From positions 1 to 20,059 of the forward strand of contig CALGIH010000283.1 in assembly GCA_937916035.1 (NCBI GenBank): a stretch of DNA of 20,059 nucleotides, given 5' to 3'. The position numbers and the translations under genes were made by a program. The DNA is from an uncultured Lacinutrix sp. Its GTDB lineage: Bacteria > Bacteroidota > Bacteroidia > Flavobacteriales > Flavobacteriaceae. Position 1 is the first letter of the stretch. Each line of letters starts with the position of its first letter. Positions 1 through 5,510 of the stretch are shown here, piece by piece. The notes beneath the pieces are model-generated. The model did no database searches. It was not told where the DNA came from and saw only the letters and a list, made by a program, of their open reading frames with translations.

Positions 1-154
1 AAACACTCTCTATGAAATTGTCTAAATCAGTCCACTTTTTGCTGACGACTTACATTTTTGTCCTACTCGTTTGGCTTTTCGGTCTCGCCCCGTTTTTTAG
101 AGTAGTTTCTGGTCTCCACTTTTGTTTGTCAATTTTACAAAATATATAGAATTG
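1..154. other. Non-coding stretch with raised GC
   Basis: No gene is readable here; all frames are short. Bases 61-120 are close to half G+C (29 of 60 by eye), well above the roughly one-third G+C around them. GGTCTC occurs at 80-85 and again at 111-116. It lies downstream of the leftward gene ending at 155, so it may hold that gene's 3' end, but I see no convincing stem followed by a T run. Its nature is unknown; it could be the edge of a repeat or of another inserted segment. Confidence 0.4.
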
Positions 155-1291
155 TTAGTCTATTCCAGGTATCCCAATTTTTCCTTTTCTGGGAGCATAT
201 GATGTATGTAATACTTTCCAGCCATCATCAGTATTTACCCACGTTGAAGAACCTCTCGTTGCATATGGAATAGTTGTTCCACTATTTATCATTGTATATG
301 CCCCGTCAGCTTCAAAGTTAAGTACTGCGGTTTTCATGTCTGGAGAAAAATATGCTTTCATGTTTGATAATTCAAACGAATCCCAAGTGATTTGGGTTTT
401 CTTAATTACATTTTCTTTTGTATAAACGTAAAAAGGGCTTAAATTAGAATCTCCCGTAGTATAAATAATTTCAGGATGTTCAAATTTTTTGTAAGATTCA
501 TAATCTCCTTTTAAAATAGCATCCTGCATTGAATTTTGATTTTCAATTAATATTTTACTAATCTCTTCCTTTGAGTTTTTGGCCAAATATAATTTAGCAT
601 TTACACCATATGGAGATGCAAAAACACCATAATCAACTGCTTTCAATTGGATATTTAATGCATTTTCATAATCCCCTAATGAAGCGTAATGTTCCCCCAT
701 AGAATCATATGCATTTGGGCCATCGTGCATTTCCTGAGACATTTTAACATATTTCATGGCTTCAGCTGCGTTTTTTTCTCCGAAGGCTCCATTCATATAT
801 CCATAAGAAATCATATTATATGCAGAAGATGCTTGTTTTGGAAATTTATCAGCAAAAACTTTAAAAGTAGCAATGTCTTTTGGGGTGGTTGCCAAATAAT
901 GAATCAAAGGACTATTTGGAAATTGATTTTGAAGCGTTGCTTGTACAGTCATCTTTTCGTCATTAGAGGCCGCCATAATATCATACCATGCTTTTTCTTC
1001 TGACGTTAATTTAGAAATATTAATTTCTTTGAGTTTTTTTGCTCTGCTACCCCACTCTGCATTAGGACTGCTTATGTAAGCTAAAACTAGTTTTGCACAA
1101 CCACAATTTTCATCTAATAGCAGTGCTGAATTTGCAGCACCAAATGCGGACATATACTCAAGATTTACTGCATATTCTATTGCCTGATTCGCAATAAGTT
1201 TTGCGTTTTTGTTACAAGACATATTATCAATCCACTGTGCATTTGCTATAGCTGTAGCACAAATAAATAATATTAATACTGCTTTTTTCAT
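155..1291 (-). CDS. Exported TPR / NTF2-like (SnoaL-type) protein
   Basis: A 378-residue protein with a clear Sec signal peptide: MKK, a hydrophobic stretch, then ANAQ at about residues 16-19, so it is probably periplasmic or secreted. The middle is helical with a recognisable tetratricopeptide-like pair around residues 194-222 (NAYDSMGEHYASLGDYENAL). The C-terminal part (about 250-366) has the look of an NTF2/SnoaL-like alpha+beta domain: a helical start with repeated E/Y residues, then beta strands ending in STWVNTDDGWKVLHTSYAP, a pattern typical of DUF4440-like stress or binding domains. No catalytic residues can be assigned. The ATG is preceded directly by AAAAACAAACTAA, also found before the next upstream gene. 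It is last in a leftward group of three genes (37-nt gap). Function is unknown; the C-terminal domain assignment is by pattern only. Confidence 0.72.
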   Translation of the reverse strand: MKKAVLILFICATAIANAQWIDNMSCNKNAKLIANQAIEYAVNLEYMSAFGAANSALLLDENCGCAKLVLAYISSPNAEWGSRAKKLKEINISKLTSEEKAWYDIMAASNDEKMTVQATLQNQFPNSPLIHYLATTPKDIATFKVFADKFPKQASSAYNMISYGYMNGAFGEKNAAEAMKYVKMSQEMHDGPNAYDSMGEHYASLGDYENALNIQLKAVDYGVFASPYGVNAKLYLAKNSKEEISKILIENQNSMQDAILKGDYESYKKFEHPEIIYTTGDSNLSPFYVYTKENVIKKTQITWDSFELSNMKAYFSPDMKTAVLNFEADGAYTMINSGTTIPYATRGSSTWVNTDDGWKVLHTSYAPRKGKIGIPGID

Positions 1292-1328
1292 TTTAGTTTG
1301 TTTTTAAGTTAGTATAATTATTAAAATT

Positions 1329-1559
1329 TTATTTTCCATTTTGAATTGGCTCTGTATTTGGCATTAATTTATTTAATATTGTATATACAGGACAAAACTT
1401 GGTAAAAGGACTTGCAATTTGTAAGATGGCAACTACGACAGCTACATAAATCCAGTCTAATCCAAATTGGCTTGCCAACAATATAGAGCTGATATTTAAG
1501 ATTCCTACAATACCATCGTGCACTCTTACTTTAATAATATTTTTACTTGATGCTTCCAT
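1329..1559 (-). CDS. Small DUF2892 (YgaP-type) membrane protein
   Basis: A 76-residue protein with two hydrophobic helices (about residues 14-32 and 36-52) followed by the short motif FCPVYTILN. This layout of a short N-terminus, a helical hairpin and a C-terminal G/K-FCP-x-Y-x-[IL]L motif is that of the DUF2892 family, whose best-known relative is the membrane tail of the rhodanese YgaP. Members are inner-membrane proteins of unclear role, often near sulfur or redox genes. No rhodanese domain is present here. The length fits a stand-alone member. It sits between two exported NTF2-like genes on the same strand (59-nt and 37-nt gaps), probably in one transcript since no TAnnTTTG box lies in either gap. 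Confidence 0.8.
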   Translation of the reverse strand: MEASSKNIIKVRVHDGIVGILNISSILLASQFGLDWIYVAVVVAILQIASPFTKFCPVYTILNKLMPNTEPIQNGK

Positions 1560-1618
1560 TTTAGTTTGTTTTTGTTATTATCATAAATTCTAAGCAAAGG
1601 CAGGTTTTCACAATTCAA

Positions 1619-2149
1619 TTACTCCTGTTCGGTTGCTCTATCATAAACATTTAATTCTTTGACTTTTCCATCAACAAAATGAACGTCCAAAACATGGTGT
1701 TTTTTAACACTATTCCCAGCTACCATTTCAACCTTATCAACTCCTGTAGTTAACCAACTTTCGTTCTCTCCATCTTTACCCTGAAGCGTATTTGCAACCA
1801 TCCATTTTACGCTCCAAATTGGATCACTTGATGCAAACCATGCCTCTAACTGCTCCTTATGAGAATCACGGCCATTAAATACGGCTCCGTTTGAAGCTTT
1901 AATGATTATATCTTCCGTATCCATCTCATATATTTTACTCACATTTTTATCGTTATGAGCTTGAATATATCTTAGGTAAATATCAGTAATGAGAACATCC
2001 CCACCTATTAAATTTAGTTTTTCACCTGCTTCATTAAATTCATATCCAATAACTGTTGTTTCGTTAGAATTTTCAGAAGCTTTCTCTTTAGGAGATTGAC
2101 AAAACATTAAAGACGCGGATATTACTGTAATTAATAATAATTTTTTCAT
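1619..2149 (-). CDS. NTF2-like (SnoaL-type) lipoprotein
   Basis: A 176-residue protein with a lipoprotein signal: MKKLLLITVISASLMFCQ, with Cys17 as the predicted lipidated residue (lipobox L-M-F-C, somewhat atypical). After a polar linker, residues about 52-172 have the pattern of an NTF2/SnoaL-like domain: a first helix DVLITDIYLRYIQAHNDKN, a charged stretch with the usual [DE]-x-[IV]-x-G-R-D segment (FNGRDSHKEQLEAWF), then alternating strands WSVKWMVANT, SWLTTGVDKVEM and KKHHVLDVHFVDGKVKELNVYD. Such domains can be enzymes or ligand-binding modules; residues do not tell which. It is first in the leftward three-gene group and divergent from the HxlR regulator, a common place for an HxlR target. 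No perfect -7 box was found upstream. Confidence 0.72.
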   Translation of the reverse strand: MKKLLLITVISASLMFCQSPKEKASENSNETTVIGYEFNEAGEKLNLIGGDVLITDIYLRYIQAHNDKNVSKIYEMDTEDIIIKASNGAVFNGRDSHKEQLEAWFASSDPIWSVKWMVANTLQGKDGENESWLTTGVDKVEMVAGNSVKKHHVLDVHFVDGKVKELNVYDRATEQE

Positions 2150-2241
2150 AATTAATTGTTAGTTAAATTAGTGTTAGTTAATGCTAAAATAGGTAATTAC
2201 TTTTAATGTACAATTAATATTTAAATATTTCTATTTAAGCA

Positions 2242-2273
2242 GTATTACAATTTTTTAATTATTTTTGTAATAC
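2242..2273 (+). promoter_or_regulatory. Inverted repeat over the HxlR promoter (likely operator)
   Basis: GTATTACAA at 2242-2250 and TTGTAATAC at 2265-2273 are perfect 9-base inverted repeats separated by 14 bases. The right arm overlaps TATTTTTG at 2260-2267, a perfect match to the Bacteroidota -7 box TAnnTTTG, placed 22 bases before the ATG at 2290. A dimeric regulator bound here would block its own promoter, and the same site could act on the divergent lipoprotein gene. HxlR/DUF24 regulators are known to bind such palindromes. No TTG-type -33 element was seen at the expected distance. Confidence 0.6.
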
Positions 2274-2289
2274 CCAATCAAATAATATT

Positions 2290-2802
2290 ATGCCAAATAC
2301 AAATTTTAGATCTACCTGCACCATAGCAACTTCATTAGACTTACTTGGAGATAAATGGTCGTTGCTAATTTTGAGAGATATGCTATTGCATAAAAAATCT
2401 ACGTTTAAAGAATTTTTAAATTCTAAAGAAAAAATAGCAAGCAATATTTTAACGAATCGATTGGTTTACCTAATAGAAAATGGCTTTATTTCTAAATTAA
2501 ATTTAAAAGGAACTAAAAAAAGCGCTAGATTCATTGCTACCCGAAAAGGTGTTTGTGCACTTCCCCTTTTAATTGAATTATATTTACTTACTATTGAGGA
2601 ATTTTCGAAAGATGTTCTAAATGATTCTCAAATAGCCATTAAAGCAGAGATACAAAAAGACCGAGATTTGTTTATCTCCACCAGACGTGAAGCATACATC
2701 AAATTTAGTTTCCAATTAGAAAGCGATACCATTGCCAACCAAAAAAGCAAATTACTTTTAGAAGACAGATCAGCCTTGCCTAAAAAAACAAAACATAGCT
2801 AA
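2290..2802 (+). CDS. HxlR (DUF24) family winged-helix regulator
   Basis: A 170-residue protein whose residues 9-105 form an HxlR-type winged helix. The family signature CTIATSLDLLGDKWSLLILR starts at Cys10 and is followed by TFKEFLNSKEKIASNILTNR (recognition helix) and the wing LIENGFISKL...KSARFIATRKG. HxlR/DUF24 proteins act as dimers, and in several of them the N-terminal Cys, equivalent to Cys10 here, is a thiol sensor of quinones, aldehydes or reactive oxygen. A longer than usual C-terminal tail (residues 106-170) is charged and of unknown role. The gene is divergent from the NTF2-like lipoprotein group and has an inverted repeat over its promoter, suggesting autoregulation. Start ATG at 2290 gives the expected N-terminus. 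Confidence 0.88.
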   Translation: MPNTNFRSTCTIATSLDLLGDKWSLLILRDMLLHKKSTFKEFLNSKEKIASNILTNRLVYLIENGFISKLNLKGTKKSARFIATRKGVCALPLLIELYLLTIEEFSKDVLNDSQIAIKAEIQKDRDLFISTRREAYIKFSFQLESDTIANQKSKLLLEDRSALPKKTKHS

Positions 2803-2997
2803 TAAAGATTTTAGGCAGCTTTAGTTTTTATAAAATTGATTTCGTACTACCCTTCATTATTAGGGGTTAGTCAAATCAAAATTTTAAAGAATTAGACTGT
2901 TTGTTGAATATTATTTAATAAAAATAATCTTTCATTAAATATTTTATAAGTAAAATCGATAAAGTGCGTTTATTTTTACGAAAGTGTTAATGAAGTT
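2803..2997. other. Intergenic region between converging genes
   Basis: This 195-base gap separates the HxlR gene and the leftward integrase, whose stops face each other. It is AT-rich. ACTACCC at 2846-2852 can pair imperfectly with GGGGTTAGT at 2863-2871 (one bulge), but no T run follows on either strand, so I do not call a terminator. No ORF or RNA gene was seen. Confidence 0.4.
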
Positions 2998-4218
2998 TTA
3001 GTTAAATATGTCCTTTTTTGTTTGTTTTCTGAGTCTAACCATCTCTAAACTAATCTTCTTCTGCACTATCTTACCATAGCTATCTTGTGTAATTTTCATA
3101 CTTGAATGTCCCAACAATTCACTAACAATCTCCATTGGTACATCATTATAAAGCAATACTGTACTGGCAAAAGTTTTTCTAGCTATGTGAGTGGTTAGCT
3201 TCTTTTCTACCCCTATGATGGCCCCAATTTCTTTTAGGTAAGAATTATACTTTTGGTTACTAATCTTAGGAAATATTAAAGACCCTTTTGATTGATGCTT
3301 ATCGATTAAAACTTCTGCCTGGGGTAGTAAGGGAATAGAAAAATCTTTTGAAGTTTTCTCTCTTTTCATACTAATCCACAACATGTCATCAAAGCCTTTT
3401 TGTATGTGCTTATGCTCTAATCTAGATAATTCATTATAAGCTAAACCTGTATAACAACAGAAAATAAATAAGTCTTTTACAAGCTGCAACTTAGGTTGCG
3501 TGAATGTTGCTTTTTCAAAGATTTGAAGTTCTTCTGGTGATAAAAACACCACTCTAGTCTTAATTGTTTTTGCCTTATATAACATGAACGGATCCTTATC
3601 TAAATAACCTTCTGACACAGCTTCTTTAACAGGCCTTCTAAGGCGTTGAATTATCTTATTTATAGTAGCTTGTCCAAGGTTTCTTTCCGTCTTTAAATAG
3701 TACTCTAAATCATCTAAGAAAAGAAGTTCTAATCTCTTTAATGCAATGTCTTTAGTCTTGAACTTAAATTGAACAAAAGATTCTAAAAACCCTTTGACAT
3801 ATTCAAACTTCTTATAGGTAGGCTCTTTAATGTCTTTTCCTATGAGTTTGCTTATTTTAGCTAGATATTTATTATAGTAACTAACAAGAGTGTCTTCTTT
3901 CATTCTTCCCCAACCAAAGTATAAGTTCGAGATATCTCCCACATTAAATTCATCCTGCTGTAATTGAAGTTTCAGAAAGGTGTTATTAAGTTTTTGAGCA
4001 ATTAAAGATAGTTGACCATTAATGTAATTATAGTTTACATCTTTTGATAAAACTCTTTGGACTTTTGAATTCCAATGTTTAGGGTTTACAAATTGTCCTG
4101 TTGAAAATTCTTTTCGCTTCTTGTTATAAGTGATTCTAAAATTAATAGGGCATAAGCCTCTTTTGTTTTGTTTGCTTTGTTTTATAACAAACAAGATTGA
4201 TAGTTTTTTTGTTTTCAT
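2998..4218 (-). CDS. Tyrosine recombinase / phage-type integrase (Bacteroidota type)
   Basis: A 406-residue site-specific recombinase, taking the ATG at 4216-4218; a TTG two codons upstream is less likely. Residues about 4-85 are the arm-type DNA-binding domain (KRGLCPINFRITYNKKRKEF), 105-210 the SAM-like core-binding domain, and 225-395 the catalytic domain. Visible catalytic residues are Lys288 (REKTSKDF), His344 and Arg347 (HIARKTFAS), His371 (LLGHSS) and Tyr381 (DSYGKI). The first Arg of the usual R-K-H-R-H-Y set is missing: the TGL-R-xxE box reads TGLAYNEL with Ala at 260, as known for the CTnDOT-type integrases. It lies 222 bases from the 3' end of a tRNA gene, with direct repeats between, so it is probably the integrase of an element inserted at that tRNA and would cut and join DNA at the att core. 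Confidence 0.9.
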   Translation of the reverse strand: MKTKKLSILFVIKQSKQNKRGLCPINFRITYNKKRKEFSTGQFVNPKHWNSKVQRVLSKDVNYNYINGQLSLIAQKLNNTFLKLQLQQDEFNVGDISNLYFGWGRMKEDTLVSYYNKYLAKISKLIGKDIKEPTYKKFEYVKGFLESFVQFKFKTKDIALKRLELLFLDDLEYYLKTERNLGQATINKIIQRLRRPVKEAVSEGYLDKDPFMLYKAKTIKTRVVFLSPEELQIFEKATFTQPKLQLVKDLFIFCCYTGLAYNELSRLEHKHIQKGFDDMLWISMKREKTSKDFSIPLLPQAEVLIDKHQSKGSLIFPKISNQKYNSYLKEIGAIIGVEKKLTTHIARKTFASTVLLYNDVPMEIVSELLGHSSMKITQDSYGKIVQKKISLEMVRLRKQTKKDIFN

Positions 4219-4221
4219 TAC

Positions 4222-4257
4222 CAATTGGTTTTAAGTTAAACAATTGGCATACAATTC
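4222..4257. repeat. CAATTGG repeats before the integrase gene
   Basis: CAATTGG occurs at 4222-4228 and 4241-4247, a spacing of 19 bases (close to two helical turns), and a related CAATTC follows at 4252-4257. The first copy is part of the 8-base palindrome CCAATTGG at 4221-4228, only three bases before the integrase ATG. Their location suggests binding of a regulator or of the recombinase complex. This is inferred from position only. Confidence 0.4.
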
Positions 4258-4270
4258 AGATAATTATAAA

Positions 4271-4313
4271 GTGGGTCCCTCGAAAATAAAAGTGGGCCAC
4301 CCAGTGGGTCCCT
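4271..4313. repeat. GTGGGTCCCT repeats resembling the tRNA 3' end
   Basis: GTGGGTCCCT occurs exactly at 4271-4280 and 4304-4313, with a degenerate copy GTGGGCCACC at 4292-4301. The first copy runs on into TCGAA, giving GTGGGTCCCTCGAA. The plus-strand view of the tRNA 3' end is GTGGTCCC (4440-4447), then 8 bases, then TCGAA (4456-4460), so the repeat looks like a shrunken copy of it. In addition AATAAAAGTGG at 4285-4295 is repeated exactly at 4433-4443, across the tRNA 3' terminus. They may be old att fragments or integrase-binding sites. Confidence 0.5.
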
Positions 4314-4326
4314 TTTTCTTCAAATA

Positions 4327-4342
4327 AAGTTGACAAGTTGAC
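4327..4342. repeat. Tandem AAGTTGAC repeat
   Basis: Two perfect head-to-tail copies of AAGTTGAC (4327-4334 and 4335-4342) lie in the gap between integrase and tRNA. Short tandem sites of this size near an att site are typical of arm-type integrase sites or excisionase sites; the role here is inferred from position. Confidence 0.5.
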
Positions 4343-4356
4343 TTTTTGTTGGTGTG

Positions 4357-4380
4357 TGCAGTTAGTGCAGTAAATGCAGT
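4357..4380. repeat. Three TGCAGT repeats at 9-base steps
   Basis: TGCAGT occurs at 4357, 4366 and 4375, an exact 9-base period (TGCAGTTAG, TGCAGTAAA, TGCAGTCAT). The set lies between the tandem AAGTTGAC sites and the tRNA terminator. A 9-base period would suit cooperative binding of a small protein such as an excisionase, but no such gene was seen here. Confidence 0.5.
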
Positions 4381-4395
4381 CATAACATGTTATAA

Positions 4396-4431
4396 ACAAA
4401 AAAATCCAACTTAAATAATTAAGCTGGATTT
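4396..4431 (-). terminator. Rho-independent terminator of the tRNA gene
   Basis: On the minus strand, just after the tRNA, a hairpin is formed by 4402-4408 pairing with 4425-4431 (AAATCCA/TGGATTT), one mismatch, then CTTAA/TTAAG (4410-4414 with 4419-4423) and a 4-base loop. Read leftwards the stem ends in TGGATTTTTTTG, giving the T run. Its strength and position fit an intrinsic terminator for the tRNA transcript, and it would shield the integrase region from read-through. Confidence 0.8.
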
Positions 4432-4440
4432 CAATAAAAG

Positions 4441-4514
4441 TGGTCCCACTTGGGCTCGAACCAAGGACCCTCTGATTATGAGTCAGATGCTCTAACCAGC
4501 TGAGCTATGGGACC
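4441..4514 (-). tRNA. tRNA with CAT anticodon, probably tRNA-Ile2 (lysidine type)
   Basis: A 74-base cloverleaf can be drawn in full: acceptor GGTCCCA/TGGGACC, D arm GCTC/GAGC, anticodon arm TCTGA-CTCATAA-TCAGA, variable loop GGGTC, T arm CTTGG-TTCGAGC-CCAAG, discriminator A. CCA is not encoded. The anticodon CAT could be Met or the AUA-reading Ile2. Base pairs C4-G69 and C5-G68 match the acceptor features recognised by the lysidine synthase TilS in E. coli Ile2, while the elongator tRNA-Met there has U4-A69 and A5-U68, so Ile2 is favoured by inference. It is not an initiator tRNA, which would have three G-C pairs in the anticodon stem. Its 3' end faces the integrase, making it the likely integration target. 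Confidence 0.93.
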
Positions 4515-4525
4515 GAAATAGGCTG

Positions 4526-4556
4526 CAATATTAATACTTATTTTACTTCTCCGCAA
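4526..4556 (-). promoter_or_regulatory. Probable promoter of the tRNA gene
   Basis: On the minus strand, TAATATTG (4526-4533) differs from the -7 consensus TAnnTTTG in one base, and TTG at 4554-4556 lies 20 bases upstream, a fitting place for the -33 element. Transcription would start about 5 bases before the mature tRNA 5' end. Confidence 0.4.
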
Positions 4557-4648
4557 GAAAATTAGTGAAACTCTAATTTATAGCATTGCAATGCAATGTG
4601 CGAAAATTAAATTGATGATCTAATCTCGTTTTTATAACAGGATCTTAA

Positions 4649-5053
4649 TTATTTAATCTCTTGACAAAGTTCAATCAATACACCATTAGTCGATTTTGGA
4701 TGCAAAAAAACTACTAATTTATTATCTGCCCCTTTTTTGGGTTTGTCATTAAGTACTTGAAAACCTTCGCTTTTAAGTCGTTTTATTTCCGCTTCAATAT
4801 CATCAACATCAAACGCTATATGATGAATCCCTTCGCCTTTCTTTGCAATAAATTTAGCTATCGGACCATCTTCATTTGTTGCTTCCAAGAGTTCTATTTT
4901 ATTATCACCTAGTTTAAAAAAAGAAGTGTTAACACTTTCGCTTTCAACACTTTCTATTTTGTAATTCGCTTTACCAAATAAAGATTCAAACAGTTTGTTG
5001 GAATCTTTTAAGCTTTTTACAGCAATACCAATATGTTCTATTTTGTTAATCAT
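4649..5053 (-). CDS. mce: Methylmalonyl-CoA epimerase
   Basis: A 134-residue protein of the vicinal-oxygen-chelate (glyoxalase/bleomycin) fold that interconverts the (R) and (S) forms of methylmalonyl-CoA between the mutase and the propionyl-CoA branch, in the cytoplasm. It has two beta-alpha-beta-beta-beta modules, residues 4-60 and 73-131. The metal ligands expected for the family are visible: His7 (IEHIGIAV), Glu54 (NKIELLEA), His77 or His78 (GEGIHHIAFDVDD) and Glu128 (GVLIELCQ). Length and motifs fit closely. It is divergent from rbfA with 67 bases between the two preferred starts. A perfect -7 box TAAATTTG ends only 4 bases before the ATG, so the mRNA may be nearly leaderless. Confidence 0.93.
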   Translation of the reverse strand: MINKIEHIGIAVKSLKDSNKLFESLFGKANYKIESVESESVNTSFFKLGDNKIELLEATNEDGPIAKFIAKKGEGIHHIAFDVDDIEAEIKRLKSEGFQVLNDKPKKGADNKLVVFLHPKSTNGVLIELCQEIK

Positions 5054-5057
5054 GCTA

Positions 5058-5065
5058 CAAATTTA
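5058..5065 (-). promoter_or_regulatory. -7 box of mce
   Basis: The minus strand reads TAAATTTG, a perfect TAnnTTTG box, followed by TAGC and then the ATG of mce. With a start site about 4-6 bases after the box, the transcript would begin at or next to the start codon. No -33 TTG was found at the usual distance. Confidence 0.55.
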
Positions 5066-5108
5066 GTTTAAAACCATTACGTTTTAAAGAATACCAAGCA
5101 AAATGTAC

Positions 5109-5116
5109 TATTTTTG
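5109..5116 (+). promoter_or_regulatory. -7 box of rbfA
   Basis: TATTTTTG matches TAnnTTTG perfectly and is followed by TGGC and ATG at 5121. It argues that the ATG at 5103, which lies upstream of the box, is not the start. The spacing to the ATG equals that of the divergent mce promoter. Confidence 0.55.
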
Positions 5117-5120
5117 TGGC

Positions 5121-5510
5121 ATGGAAAGTAATAGGCAAAAAAAAATAGCTTCAGTTTTACAAGGTGATTTAGTTGATGTGCTGCAAAGTGCAGCAAGTTC
5201 TGGTAGACTGGGTGTTATAATATCTGTAACAAAAGTTAATGTAACTGTTGACCTCTCGATCGCAAAAGTATATTTAAGTGTTTTTCCAACAGATAAAAGA
5301 GAAGAATTGATTGTTGGGATAAAATCAAACGCTTCAAAAATAAAGCACGAATTAGCGCAAAGAACAAGACATCAGTTACGGCGCATGCCAGAATTACAGT
5401 TTTTTGTTGATGATTCTTTAGAATATATTGACCAAATTGAGCGTTCATTAAAAGGATTGGATGATCCACTTAACAATCCTGATTTGTTAGACAAACGAAA
5501 AAAGAAATAA
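5121..5510 (+). CDS. rbfA: Ribosome-binding factor A
   Basis: A 129-residue KH-fold protein that helps mature the 30S subunit and 16S rRNA 5' end. The family pattern is clear: N-terminal ESNRQKKIASVLQGDLVDVL, then VTVDLSIAKVYLSVFP (the conserved D-x-x-x-A-x-V-Y/F-x-S strand), the central helix REELIVGIKSNASKIKHELAQRT, and RRMPELQFFVDDSLEYIDQIERSL (the P-x-L-x-F-x-x-D-D/E-S motif). I chose the ATG at 5121 because the in-frame ATG at 5103 would add MYYFCG, not expected in the family, and lies ahead of a perfect -7 box. The permease gene starts directly after the stop with no gap, so the two are probably co-transcribed and translationally coupled. Confidence 0.92.
   Translation: MESNRQKKIASVLQGDLVDVLQSAASSGRLGVIISVTKVNVTVDLSIAKVYLSVFPTDKREELIVGIKSNASKIKHELAQRTRHQLRRMPELQFFVDDSLEYIDQIERSLKGLDDPLNNPDLLDKRKKK

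Noticed and set aside
109..124. TGGTCTCCACTT as a possible second att copy of the tRNA 3' end (TGGTCCCACTT)
   Set aside because: Needs an extra base within 12 and shows no similarity further into the tRNA T arm, so chance is likely.
689..1003. Plus-strand open frame of 104 codons
   Set aside because: It lies entirely opposite the TPR/NTF2-like gene, has no family features and no promoter of its own.
2846..2871. Hairpin between the converging hxlR and integrase genes as a two-way terminator
   Set aside because: The stem is interrupted and short and neither side has a T run.
4271..4380. CRISPR-like array
   Set aside because: Repeat units are only 6-10 bases with different sequences and no uniform spacers; no cas genes are near.
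5103..5120. ATG at 5103 as the start of rbfA
   Set aside because: It precedes a perfect -7 box at 5109-5116 and adds six residues not expected in RbfA.
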